Of a DNA stretch of 64,000 nt, positions 47,878 through 56,066 are shown one piece after another. Both the position numbers and the translations under genes were made by a program. Within the stretch, counting starts at the first letter, position 1. Each line of letters opens with the position of its first letter. Source of the DNA: Ureibacillus sp. FSL W7-1570 (GTDB taxonomy: Bacteria > Bacillota > Bacilli > Bacillales_A > Planococcaceae). The notes beneath the pieces are model-generated. The model searched no databases and was not told the DNA's origin. It saw only the letters and a list, made by a program, of their open reading frames with translations. The stretch is taken from the NCBI RefSeq assembly GCF_038593265.1, contig NZ_CP151979.1, positions 1,426,001 to 1,490,000 on the forward strand, in the 5' to 3' direction.

Positions 47878-49215
47878 ATGAAAAAGTCAAGTTCATTTAC
47901 TACCTATGCCATCATTGGTACCATGCTGTTCGGCATGTTTTTTGGTGCGGGGAATTTAATTTTCCCAATCCAAATGGGACAACTTGCCGGTACGAACTTT
48001 TGGCCGGCTTTGATCGGATTTCTCATTACCGCCATCGGACTGCCTTTCTTGGGAATTGTCGCATTCGGTTTGTCCGGAAGCAACAGTTTGCTTGAACTGG
48101 CCGGACGGGTTCACCCAATATTCGGCGTTGCATTTGCCATCGCCCTCTACTTGACGATCGGGCCGTTTTTTGCAATTCCACGGACGGCCACAGTGCCTTT
48201 TGTGGTTGGTTTCGAACCGTACATCAATCCTGAATACAGCACATTATTTTTAGGTATTTTCAGTTTTGTGTTTTTTGCGATCGTTTATTATTTCTCTTTG
48301 AATCCCGCCAAAATCGTGGACTATATCGGGAAATATTTAACCCCTGCATTTTTATTGTTCCTTTTCATTTTAATTGTGATCGCCATAATCAAACCGATGG
48401 GGACATTCCAGAACCCTGCCGGAGATTATGGGGACCTTGCATTTATTACCGGTTTTAAAGAAGGGTATAACACAATGGATCTCCTTGCATCCTTGGCATT
48501 CGGAATTGTTGTCATCAATGCCATCAAGGGACGGGGGATTACCGATAAAAAGGAAATTGCCGTATCCACTTTGAAAGCCGGCGTTTTTGCCATGGCGCTA
48601 ATGGCGCTCATCTATGGGCTCATCACTTATATGGGAGCATCCAGCGTATCCGCCATTGGTACCTTCGAAAATGGAGGTCAAATTTTTGCAGCCGTCGCCC
48701 AGCATTATTTTGGCAACTATGGGGCCATCCTGCTTGCCATCATCATTGTGCTAGCTTGTTTAAAAACAAGTATCGGGCTCATTACATCTTGCAGTGAGTT
48801 TTTCAATCAAGTGTTCCCGAAAGTCAATTACAAATGGTTCGTATTGATTCTGTGCCTTGTTTCATTCACCATCGCCAACTTTGGATTGAACAACATCATT
48901 CAATTCGCCATCCCTGTATTAATGTTGCTTTATCCGTTGGCAATCGTGCTCATACTATTGACTTTATTTTCCCATTTATATGGAAATAAGCGGAGCGTTT
49001 ATGCTTCCGCGATGGTCTTCACATTCTGCGTCAGTTTCTTTGACGGATACAGCACATTGGTTTCGAGTTTGCCAGGTGCAAGCTTGTCCTTATTCGATTC
49101 GATCAAATCTTTCTACTCCAATTATTTGCCGCTTTACGACATCGGCCTTGGCTGGATGTTGCCGGCAATCGTCGGGGTCATCATCGGCCTGGTTTGGCCC
49201 AAAAAAACCGCATAA
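47878..49215 (+). CDS. brnQ: Branched-chain amino acid transporter BrnQ
   Basis: A sodium-coupled carrier for leucine, isoleucine and valine, 445 residues with 12 helices. Family features include MLFGMFFGAGNLIFPIQMGQ near the start, GPFFAIPRTATVPF, and the C-terminal GWMLPAIVG. I start at ATG 47878, seven bases after AAGGAG; an ATG at 47872 is too close. It is a single gene closed by a strong terminator. I see no clear CodY or T-box element in the 270-base upstream region. Confidence 0.94.
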   Translation: MKKSSSFTTYAIIGTMLFGMFFGAGNLIFPIQMGQLAGTNFWPALIGFLITAIGLPFLGIVAFGLSGSNSLLELAGRVHPIFGVAFAIALYLTIGPFFAIPRTATVPFVVGFEPYINPEYSTLFLGIFSFVFFAIVYYFSLNPAKIVDYIGKYLTPAFLLFLFILIVIAIIKPMGTFQNPAGDYGDLAFITGFKEGYNTMDLLASLAFGIVVINAIKGRGITDKKEIAVSTLKAGVFAMALMALIYGLITYMGASSVSAIGTFENGGQIFAAVAQHYFGNYGAILLAIIIVLACLKTSIGLITSCSEFFNQVFPKVNYKWFVLILCLVSFTIANFGLNNIIQFAIPVLMLLYPLAIVLILLTLFSHLYGNKRSVYASAMVFTFCVSFFDGYSTLVSSLPGASLSLFDSIKSFYSNYLPLYDIGLGWMLPAIVGVIIGLVWPKKTA

Positions 49216-49219
49216 TGCC

Positions 49220-49256
49220 ATGAGGCTGCCAAGTTTCCCGGCAGCCTCATTTTTTT
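49220..49256 (+). terminator. Terminator after brnQ
   Basis: ATGAGGCTGCC (49220-49230) pairs with GGCAGCCTCAT (49240-49250) across nine bases, followed by six more T. Confidence 0.93.
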
Positions 49257-49378
49257 CTTGATTTCTCCACTGTTTTGGCGGATTCATTTCCTACTGTTGG
49301 CCATTGGAAAGATATTTTTCTCCAATTGTTCTACTGTGAGTGGTCTGCTTCGCACTCACTTCTCATTGAATCACTCAT

Positions 49379-50500
49379 CTATCTACTTATTTGGGTATTG
49401 GTGACATATTTTTCTTCTAACTGTTCAAGGGCTTCTTTATAATTTTGTTCATTGATTGCCTTTAATTCTTTATTGAAATTTTTAATCTCATTATCAATCC
49501 ATTTATGATATTTACTATTTTTATTTATTAAATATTCGTAGGTTTCATTATTAAATACTTTTTCTTCGTGCAATTTTGTTAAAATGAAATATATTTTTTC
49601 TCTCTCTTGTACTCCTTTACTTTCTTCCTTCGTTATATAAACAAAAATTTCCAAGTTATTTTTAATATAATTTCTTTCATATTGTTGTTTTCCCTGCTTC
49701 AACCATTTCCCCCATTGTTCTGCCAAATTATTCAGTTTTTCCAGTTCCTTTTGCAATTCACTTTCACTTGTTACTGTGCCATAGATTCCATTCACTTCGG
49801 AAGCCAATTGTTTCAACTGTTGTTGCCCTTCATTATCCACATCAAATCCAATCACATTTATAATAGGGGTAATATTGAAGTTGTATAACTCTTTGGCCGC
49901 TTCTATCGGCTCGTCTTCACATGTTTCGATTCCATCACTGACCAAGTACACAATATTGGTATTGTTTTCACCGTCAAAGGCAGCCAAATCCTTTTTGGCT
50001 TCACGCAATGCCAGTCCGATTGGCGTCCAGCCGCTTGGAGAAAATTGATTAAGCGCTGCTTTGAACTGTTCAGGATTATAATTGGAAATGGAATACATCA
50101 GTTCACTGCTGCTGCAGGATAATTTCTTATCCGAATCAGAGCCACTTCCTTTATGGCCATAAACTCGAATGCCAACTTTCGCATTTTGCGGCAGTTTTTC
50201 TACAAAAGCTAAAATAGAGTCTTTGGCTGAAGCCATTTTTGCTTTCCCATTGATGGTTTGTGCCATACTTCCCGATGCGTCAATGATAAATAACACATTT
50301 AAATTCTCTTTGAATTGGTAGCGGGAATCCGTAACTTGGGGATTACCAAATGTTTCAAATTTGAGTCGATTAATCAGGTTTTCTGGTCCCTCATAATCAA
50401 ATTGCACTCGTTTTAATATTTCACGATAATAGCTATCTAATTCTTGTTCAGTTGGATTTTCAGAGATATCCGGTAAATCACTGAAAACTTTTAAATCCCC
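49379..50500 (-). pseudogene. VWA-domain (YwmC/YwmD-like) protein gene lacking its 5' end
   Basis: The open part from GTG 50407 gives 342 residues with an intact von Willebrand A domain: MIDAS DASGSM (D43), GWTPIGLA and VSDGIETC, plus RVYGHKG and IGFDVDNEGQQQLKQ typical of the Bacillus VWA lipoprotein family. The same frame continues upstream with family-like residues (DLPDISENPTEQELDSYY) to about 50500, yet contains no other start codon before running into the agrC terminator and a stop. The GTG lacks a good ribosome binding site. The family normally has a lipoprotein signal peptide and a longer N-terminal part, both missing. I infer a deletion that removed the start. Confidence 0.7.
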
Positions 50501-50502
50501 AC

Positions 50503-50538
50503 AAAAAAACCTCGAAAGGCTTCACGCCTATCAAGGTT
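50503..50538 (-). terminator. Terminator after the agrC-like gene
   Basis: On the minus strand CCTTGATAGGC (50536-50526) pairs with GCCTTTCGAGG (50520-50510) across GTGAA, followed by seven U. It closes the kinase gene and abuts the broken VWA gene. Confidence 0.85.
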
Positions 50539-50552
50539 CATTCATTGAAGTA

Positions 50553-51869
50553 TCACTCACTGGTTGATTTCCTCTCTGGGCAATCATATCCATGATTTTT
50601 AATTTCCAGAACTTGAGTAAAGGAATTCTCATGAATGGAAGTGTTTAAATGGGCATTGGGATAATGATTCAAAATACATTTTACATTGCTTAACCCTTTT
50701 CCGCGGTTTTGCCCTTTTGTGGAGAAGCCTTCTTTATAGATTTCCTCCACATTCACCAAATCTCCATTGAAAGTATTTTCAATAATGATCATCACGGAAT
50801 CGCTGTTTGTTTTATAAAAAGCGATATCAATACTTTTTTCCGACTTGGAATCCGCAGTCGCTTCAATGGCGTTATCCAAAAAGATTCCCAGAATTCGCGC
50901 CAAATCAATCATATTCATATGAATATCTTCAATTTCATCCGATATTTCGATATTGACTGAGATGTTTTCATTTTCGGCCTGCATCACTTTTGATAAAATG
51001 AGCCCTTTAATACCGGTTATTTTCAACTTTGATAAAGAAGCCAACAGCTGATTCCTCTTTAACGTGTTCTCCTCGGTCGAAAATATATGCTTTTTAAAAT
51101 ATTTTTTCAATCCTTCAAAATCATTGACTTCTATGTAACCTTGCATTGTAACGAGTATATTGAGGTAATCATGACGGAATTTTTGCATATCATTATTGAT
51201 TACTTCCAACGACTTCATATAGTTCTCAAACTGGGCATTTTCAAATTCAATTTTATTAATGTAATGTTGCTTTTTGATGTTGAAAATCGTCAAAGAAAGT
51301 ATAAACAGCATGATGGCAAAGTAAATAATTTGAATACTGAGATTAAAAACCAAAATGGTATCCTTTGATAAATATTCCGTCAAATAAATATTTATATAAA
51401 AGGTGGCCATCGTTACGATCAGCACAAAAAGAATGAATATGTAAGCGCTTTTCATTTCCGGGACATATGCAATGACCTCATTGTAAAAATATCGGTAAAT
51501 CAGAATACATAAAATATATATCAAAATGAAAAGGCAATAATGTTCCAGAACTCCCGGCAAGAAATCAAAGGTAAAAGAAAGCAAAACATATTGGGTGAGA
51601 TTGTCCACCAGAATGCCGAAAATGATGAAAAAGCAAAGGTGTATCAGCACTATATAATCCCTCGAAAGCACATAAAGATAAACGAAGGAACTGATAATGA
51701 AATAAACAATCCCTTGCCATTGTCCCATCCATAAAAAAGCGAGGCTGGTAGGTCCAAAAATGAATAAAATGAAACCGAAAATCGATTTAAAGTTTAATTT
51801 GATTTGCGCTGTGTACATGATTGCCCAAAAAATCAAGAAAAGCTCAATCGTTATAAACAAGATTTTCAT
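50553..51869 (-). CDS. agrC: AgrC-type sensor histidine kinase
   Basis: A 438-residue peptide-sensing kinase: about six to seven transmembrane helices in the first 205 residues, then a GHKL-type kinase (HPK10 group). The phospho-acceptor is the histidine in KFRHDYLNILV, the N-box is ILGIFLDNAIEA and the G-box GKGLSNVK. This is the AgrC/ComD layout. AgrC binds a cyclic autoinducing peptide and phosphorylates AgrA, but no response regulator follows: after the stop comes a terminator. AGGAG precedes the ATG. A promoter and a hairpin separate it from agrD. It may signal to a regulator elsewhere or be an orphan relic. Confidence 0.87.
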   Translation of the reverse strand: MKILFITIELFLIFWAIMYTAQIKLNFKSIFGFILFIFGPTSLAFLWMGQWQGIVYFIISSFVYLYVLSRDYIVLIHLCFFIIFGILVDNLTQYVLLSFTFDFLPGVLEHYCLFILIYILCILIYRYFYNEVIAYVPEMKSAYIFILFVLIVTMATFYINIYLTEYLSKDTILVFNLSIQIIYFAIMLFILSLTIFNIKKQHYINKIEFENAQFENYMKSLEVINNDMQKFRHDYLNILVTMQGYIEVNDFEGLKKYFKKHIFSTEENTLKRNQLLASLSKLKITGIKGLILSKVMQAENENISVNIEISDEIEDIHMNMIDLARILGIFLDNAIEATADSKSEKSIDIAFYKTNSDSVMIIIENTFNGDLVNVEEIYKEGFSTKGQNRGKGLSNVKCILNHYPNAHLNTSIHENSFTQVLEIKNHGYDCPERKSTSE

Positions 51870-51952
51870 ATTTTTCTCCTAGCTTAATTAATAGAGTGAT
51901 GTTGGTTGTCTCGTGATGTATTGTGGAAATAAAATGGGTATTCCTATATTTT

Positions 51953-51981
51953 ATTTTAATAATACAATTCACCTGTAACAA
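51953..51981 (-). promoter_or_regulatory. Possible sigma-A promoter for agrC
   Basis: On the minus strand TTGTTA (51981-51976) and TAAAAT (51958-51953) are 17 bases apart, lying after the agrD-agrC hairpin and 84 bases before the agrC start. AT-rich context makes chance matches likely. Confidence 0.45.
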
Positions 51982-51999
51982 GGTACAGTTGTCTTGACA

Positions 52000-52040
52000 T
52001 AAAAGAAAAGTTCCGACGGGATCATGGAAGTCGGAACTTT
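52000..52040 (-). terminator. Terminator-like hairpin between agrD and agrC
   Basis: On the minus strand AAAGTTCCGAC (52040-52030) pairs perfectly with GTCGGAACTTT (52017-52007), followed by TCTTTT. It starts 13 bases after the agrD stop, so it would lower or stop read-through from agrBD into agrC. Confidence 0.75.
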
Positions 52041-52053
52041 CTTACAAAATGCA

Positions 52054-52212
52054 TTATTTTTTTGAAGCAAACAGATTATTTTGTAATAACTCATTTGGCA
52101 CTTTTTTCTCATGGAATAATGTCGTACATCCATTTGTAGTCGCTATTCCTCCGAATACCACTACAAATGCAGCAATTTTTGCCAATACATTTTTAACACT
52201 CATCCATTTCAT
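52054..52212 (-). CDS. agrD: AgrD-like cyclic autoinducing-peptide precursor
   Basis: A 52-residue minus-strand ORF with AgrD architecture. Residues 1-24 form an amphipathic/hydrophobic leader (MKWMSVKNVLAKIAAFVVVF). The peptide core follows, TTNGCTTLF with Cys29, then the charged tail HEKKVPNELL, which matches the usual C-terminal recognition pattern with VP-EL. The predicted product is a thiolactone ring of Cys29-Thr-Thr-Leu-Phe33 with a short N-terminal tail. Its start lies inside the 3' end of agrB (20-base overlap), with a GGGGGAA site upstream. Precursor order and overlap with agrB are as in known agr operons. Confidence 0.88.
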   Translation of the reverse strand: MKWMSVKNVLAKIAAFVVVFGGIATTNGCTTLFHEKKVPNELLQNNLFASKK

Positions 52213-52781
52213 AATAAAATTCCCCCTTGATTGATTGTGCTATTAGCATAATAGTTTCCACCAATACCCCATAAGCAATAAAAACCTTCACATCAAAATT
52301 CACAATGCAAAATATTCCGAATATTAGGAATACGCGGAACATCATTTTTTTCCGCAAATATTTTTTATGATTTTGATTAATAAGCGGATGTTTTTCTGTG
52401 CCTTTTGGTGCAAGCATATAAATGAGTATTAATGAAACTCCAAAGATGATGTATAAGAGAGTGCCGGAAATCATATTATAATAACTGGCAATCAATTTGA
52501 CCGCGATTGGAAATGTAATGATGCTTGTACCAATGCACACATACAAATTGCTGAAGTGATATCCAAAACAAACCTGCCTTAACAGAAAGAAGCTAATATG
52601 AGCAATCAATGTAGGAACAATGCAGTCTAATAAATAAGCCAAAGAATAGATTAAGATGATTTTGTAGAGTTCAGAAAGAATGAGTTGAATTCCAAATTTT
52701 AATTTTTCCCTTTCCAGATTGGAAAAATACTCTTGATTTAATAGATGGAAGATCGCGTTTTCGATTCTGGAAATTTCTCAT
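52193..52781 (-). CDS. agrB: AgrB-like peptide-processing membrane protease, frame shifted at codon 3
   Basis: AgrB cleaves AgrD and forms the thiolactone. The frame from 52642 down encodes 149 residues with the catalytic pair His and Cys seven apart (CFGYHFSNLYVC), matching H77 and C84 of S. aureus AgrB, and four or so helices. The missing N-terminus is readable in the same frame up to 52774 (ISRIENAIFHLLNQEYF), but the only ATG with a good site (AGGAGGGAG, ATG 52781) is one base out of frame. Removing one A from AGAAATTT would give MRISRIEN and a 195-residue normal AgrB. So there is a one-base insertion, an ATT start, or a sequencing error. Confidence 0.8.
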
Positions 52782-53094
52782 ACTCCCTCCTTTGTTTGAT
52801 AGTAAGTGAAATTTCACCTCCCACCTTTATATTACCACCAATTCATAAATTGGTAAATTATTGATTTTTTACTAAATTTACCATTATAAGTTAATATTTA
52901 TTTGCTTTTGTATTCATTTTTTTGATTATTCCCACTATTACCACATTTCACATTCAACTTTATTCTTGCTGTTTTTACATGTTATGATAGTATAAATAGG
53001 ATTTTTCAACACAACTGGTTTCCAACAAAAAAATTGGAAAAATAGTATTATTTAAGGTAACATAGGTTTGGAATTGAAAGGAGGAAAAAGAAAA
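52782..53094. other. Divergent control region between agrB and the 35-residue peptide gene
   Basis: This 313-base AT-rich region has the palindrome GTGAAATTTCAC (52806-52817), an inverted repeat ACCAATT-CATA-AATTGGT (52837-52854), a hairpin TTTCCAA/TTGGAAA (53019-53040) and an extended -10 box TGTTATGAT (52980-52988) pointing toward the small peptide gene. I do not see the canonical AgrA direct repeats. Any of the inverted repeats could bind a regulator. Confidence 0.45.
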
Positions 53095-53202
53095 ATGTTT
53101 GATCAAATTGGTATTGGCATCATCCAAGCTTTGATTGTTGTGTCTGTTGTATTTATCGTTCTTCTTTTACCGATTGGAGATTACTTATTGAGAAAAAAAT
53201 AA
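53095..53202 (+). CDS. 35-residue single-helix membrane peptide
   Basis: Too short for routine calling, but ATG 53095 is preceded by an excellent ribosome binding site, GAAAGGAGG, with an A-rich spacer. The product MFDQIGIGIIQALIVVSVVF, then a further hydrophobic run and the tail GDYLLRKK, is one transmembrane helix with a basic end. A terminator follows 19 bases after the stop. It is transcribed divergently from the agr-like genes, the position of hld/RNAIII in staphylococci, but its sequence is not like delta-hemolysin. It could be a membrane-active peptide, a small regulator of a membrane protein, or a toxin. Confidence 0.72.
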   Translation: MFDQIGIGIIQALIVVSVVFIVLLLPIGDYLLRKK

Positions 53203-53220
53203 TGCACATATTTTATATAT

Positions 53221-53254
53221 AAGAAGGGGGGGAAATGATGCTCCCTTCTTTTTT
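53221..53254 (+). terminator. Terminator after the 35-residue peptide gene
   Basis: AAGAAGGG (53221-53228) pairs with CCCTTCTT (53243-53250), followed by further T. It confirms that the small gene is a transcription unit of its own. Confidence 0.82.
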
Positions 53255-53489
53255 CATTTTCAATGATGGCTTCATTGTCAACAAATTGACAAATTGGAAC
53301 CTATTGAAGAAGTTGAAATTTCTTAAGAAAATAGAAAATGGTATCTGAATTTTATTAACAAAAGTGGTATGATTACATCAAACCAAAATATTAGTCGGCA
53401 TTATTTTAATCAGAATTGATTGATTCACGTTTCTGTTCAAAGCTGCTGACGATTATTAAACTTCTTCAAATATATTGAGGTGATGGAAA

Positions 53490-53906
53490 ATGCAAAATCG
53501 CAAGCTGGTCATTCAAATGGAATTGCCAATACAAGCTTATGATATTGATGCAATGGGAATTGTGAGTAATCTTGTGTACGTGCGGTGGTTTGAAGATTTA
53601 CGAATGGAATTTTTAAATGCGACGTATTCCTTGACAGAAATGATGAAATCGAACATTACACCGATTTTGATGCGCACGGAAGTCGACTACCGCAAACCGC
53701 TCACGATTTTTGATAAACCAATCGGGCGATGCTGGTTGGTTGAATCGGGGAATTCCAGCTGGGAGATGGCATTTGAAATCAAGAGCGGGGACAAGCTGTA
53801 CTGCAAAGGCATACAGAAAGGCTGCTTCTTTGATTTAGAAAAGAAAAAAGTAACGCGCATACCTCAGCAATTAATCTCAGCCATCGATCGCCTTATTGAA
53901 CCGTAA
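53490..53906 (+). CDS. Acyl-CoA thioesterase (4HBT, YbgC-like hot-dog fold)
   Basis: A 138-residue hot-dog protein. The catalytic motif of 4-hydroxybenzoyl-CoA thioesterases is seen as YDIDAMGIVSNLVYVRWFED (residues 17-36), where D20 is the probable catalytic aspartate. RTEVDYRKPLTIFD and the strand-rich rest fit the family. It hydrolyses an acyl-CoA of unknown chain. GAGGTGATGG precedes the ATG. It is a single gene, followed by a hairpin. Confidence 0.85.
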   Translation: MQNRKLVIQMELPIQAYDIDAMGIVSNLVYVRWFEDLRMEFLNATYSLTEMMKSNITPILMRTEVDYRKPLTIFDKPIGRCWLVESGNSSWEMAFEIKSGDKLYCKGIQKGCFFDLEKKKVTRIPQQLISAIDRLIEP

Positions 53907-54215
53907 TCATGATCGTTCTGGGGCAAATCCATTGGGTTCCGGAGATTGCCCCAGCCGCACCATTTGCGCAACCCTTTCAAAACTTCCCCCAATCCGATTC
54001 AGTATGGGAGGACCTAACACTCCCTTTTTTTACCTATACTTCCAATATCAACATGTTTATTCATTATACCAAAATACCTTTATATCGTGATGAATCTTTC
54101 AATACGCTAGCAATTGTTATTAATTTAATAGTAATAGATACAATTATAATAGTAGAAATTAATATATTTTTAGAAAAAATTATTATTTCCGTTTTTTTCA
54201 GATAATTAAAAAGTG

Positions 54216-54244
54216 TTTATTTTAATAAAAAAATCTGATATTAT
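54216..54244 (+). promoter_or_regulatory. Possible sigma-A promoter of the opp operon
   Basis: TTTATT (54216-54221) and TATTAT (54239-54244) are 17 bases apart, about 77 bases before the oppA start. The -35 is poor, as expected for a regulated promoter, and the region is AT-rich, so chance is possible. Confidence 0.5.
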
Positions 54245-54257
54245 GATTTCGATAATC

Positions 54258-54295
54258 AAATTTCAGAAAAATGCGCAGACTATTTTCTGAAAAAT
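54258..54295. promoter_or_regulatory. Two CodY-type operator sites upstream of oppA
   Basis: AAATTTCAGAAAAAT (54258-54272) and TATTTTCTGAAAAAT (54281-54295) each match the 15-base CodY consensus AATTTTCWGAAAATT with two mismatches. A weaker third copy (54193-54207, three mismatches) lies upstream. They sit just after the predicted transcription start, suiting repression by CodY with branched-chain amino acids and GTP. Confidence 0.7.
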
Positions 54296-54320
54296 TGAAA
54301 AAAAAGTTGGGGGGAGAAAT

Positions 54321-55943
54321 ATGAAAAAGAAGAAGTATTGGCTCTTATTAGCAGCACTTTTCGCACTGACATTGGTGCTGGGTGCCTGCAGCGGCGACAA
54401 AAAAGACGAAGGAAAGGAATCTTCCGGAAAAAAAGAAATTAATTTAGTCATTGCTTCCGAGCCTCCTTCCTTACATCCGGGACTTGCGACAGACTCAACT
54501 TCCGGTGCGATTTTGGACAACGTATTTGAAGGTTTGACAACCCGTAAAGATGGGGAAATCGTGAATGCAGTGGCAGAAGACATTACAATCAGCGATGACC
54601 AATTGACTTACACATTCAAATTGCGCGATGCAAAATGGTCAAACGGCGATCCTGTAACAGCACAAGATTTTGAATACGCTTGGAAATGGGCATTAAATCC
54701 TGAAAACGTTTCCGAATACGCTTCCATCCTTTACCCGATCAAAAACGCAGAGGCATACAATAAAGGTGAAGCGACTGCTGATGAAGTCGGAATCAAAGCG
54801 GAAGACGACAAAACATTGGTTGTCACATTGGAACAACCGACACCTTATTTCTTGGAATTGACGGCATTCAAAACATACTATCCGGTTAATAAAAATGTAG
54901 CCGAGAAAAACCCTAAATGGTACACAGAAGCAGGAGAAGATTATGTAACAAACGGTCCATTCATGCTGGATTCATGGAATCACGACAAAGACATTACATT
55001 AAAGAAAAATCCGAATTACTGGGATGCTGACAAAGTGGCTCTTGATCAAGTCAACATTACAATGGTTGAATCTGAACAAACAGCTTCAACAATGTTCGAT
55101 AATGATGAAATCGATTTCTTGGGATCTCCATTCCAAACAGTGGCATTGGATGCGATTGACCAATACAAATCAGAAGGCATTTTAAATATCGAAGACTACG
55201 CAGCCATTTACGTGTACAAATTCAATACAACAGATGAAATCCTTAAAAACAAAAATATCCGCAGAGCTTTGGCACTTGCAATTGACCGTCAATCATTGAT
55301 CAAAAACATTACAAAAGGGGAACAAAAACCTGCGTTAGGTATGGTTCCTGTAGCGATTCAAGGTTTTGAAGAAGATCGCGGCTACATCAAGGACAATGAT
55401 GTGGAAGAAGCGAAAAAAGCCCTTGAACAAGGTATGAAAGAGCTAGGAATCAGCAAACCGGAAGATATCAACATCACAATTTCATTTAATACGAGTGAAG
55501 CCCATGCATCCATTGCCCAATTCATTCAAGAAAATTGGCGCAAAAACTTGGGCATCAATGCAACACTTGACAACTCCGAGTGGCAAGTTTACTTGGACAA
55601 ACTGACAAAATTGGATTACCAAGTTGGCCGTTTGGGTTGGATTGCAGACTACAACGATGCTTACACATTCTTAGAGCAATATGATTCTGCTGATAACGGC
55701 AACAACGATACAGGTTGGGAAAATCCAGAATACACAAAACTTTTAAGAGAAGCGAACAAACAAACGGATGAAGAAAAACGTTTTGAAATGTTAAAACAAG
55801 CGGAAGCAATCATCATGGAAGAAATGCCGGTTGCACCAATTTACTACTACACTAGTCTGTACGTTTCAAAAGACCATGTGAAAAACATGAAACCGGATAA
55901 ATTGGGCAACATTTATTTGAAATATGTTGATATTGAAAATTAA
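54321..55943 (+). CDS. oppA: Oligopeptide-binding lipoprotein OppA
   Basis: Receptor of the oligopeptide ABC importer. The 540-residue product has a lipoprotein signal with Cys23 (LVLGACSGD) and the SBP_bac_5 fold; EPPSLHPGLATDSTSG, the stretch LRDAKWSNGDPVTAQDFEYAW and NIRRALALAIDRQ are typical OppA features. Peptides imported this way feed nutrition and, in Bacillales, signalling (sporulation, competence). GGGGGGAG precedes the ATG. A hairpin separates it from oppB, which would leave the receptor in excess over the membrane complex. Confidence 0.95.
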   Translation: MKKKKYWLLLAALFALTLVLGACSGDKKDEGKESSGKKEINLVIASEPPSLHPGLATDSTSGAILDNVFEGLTTRKDGEIVNAVAEDITISDDQLTYTFKLRDAKWSNGDPVTAQDFEYAWKWALNPENVSEYASILYPIKNAEAYNKGEATADEVGIKAEDDKTLVVTLEQPTPYFLELTAFKTYYPVNKNVAEKNPKWYTEAGEDYVTNGPFMLDSWNHDKDITLKKNPNYWDADKVALDQVNITMVESEQTASTMFDNDEIDFLGSPFQTVALDAIDQYKSEGILNIEDYAAIYVYKFNTTDEILKNKNIRRALALAIDRQSLIKNITKGEQKPALGMVPVAIQGFEEDRGYIKDNDVEEAKKALEQGMKELGISKPEDINITISFNTSEAHASIAQFIQENWRKNLGINATLDNSEWQVYLDKLTKLDYQVGRLGWIADYNDAYTFLEQYDSADNGNNDTGWENPEYTKLLREANKQTDEEKRFEMLKQAEAIIMEEMPVAPIYYYTSLYVSKDHVKNMKPDKLGNIYLKYVDIEN

Positions 55944-55975
55944 TTTGTCCCTGTAAAATTAGGTTAAATAGTTGC

Positions 55976-56017
55976 AAAGGCTGCTGAAATCGATTTTATT
56001 GATCAGAAGCAGCCTTT
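55976..56017 (+). terminator. Partial terminator hairpin between oppA and oppB
   Basis: AAAGGCTGCT (55976-55985) pairs with AGCAGCCTTT (56008-56017), followed by TCACTATTTTTT. The U-run is interrupted, which suits partial read-through into oppBCDF. Confidence 0.7.
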
Positions 56018-56066
56018 CACTATTTTTTGGGCGTGTACAGAATTTTTAGATAAAGGAGGGAACACT

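Larger units (their letters stand above)
53907..54320. other. 414-base region before oppA
   Basis: No gene is seen. A strong hairpin CTGGGGCAA / TTGCCCCAG (53918-53926 / 53946-53954) follows the thioesterase stop and may end its transcript, although it lacks a U-run. The rest is very AT-rich and carries the opp promoter and CodY-like sites near its right end. Confidence 0.5.

Noticed and set aside
52049-52234. 61-codon plus-strand ORF over agrD
   Set aside because: It is the antisense shadow of the AgrD-like gene, which has the family motifs and a ribosome binding site.
52980-53094. AgrA binding sites between agrB and the small peptide gene
   Set aside because: I looked for the paired ACAGTTAAG-like direct repeats and found none convincing; only inverted repeats are present.
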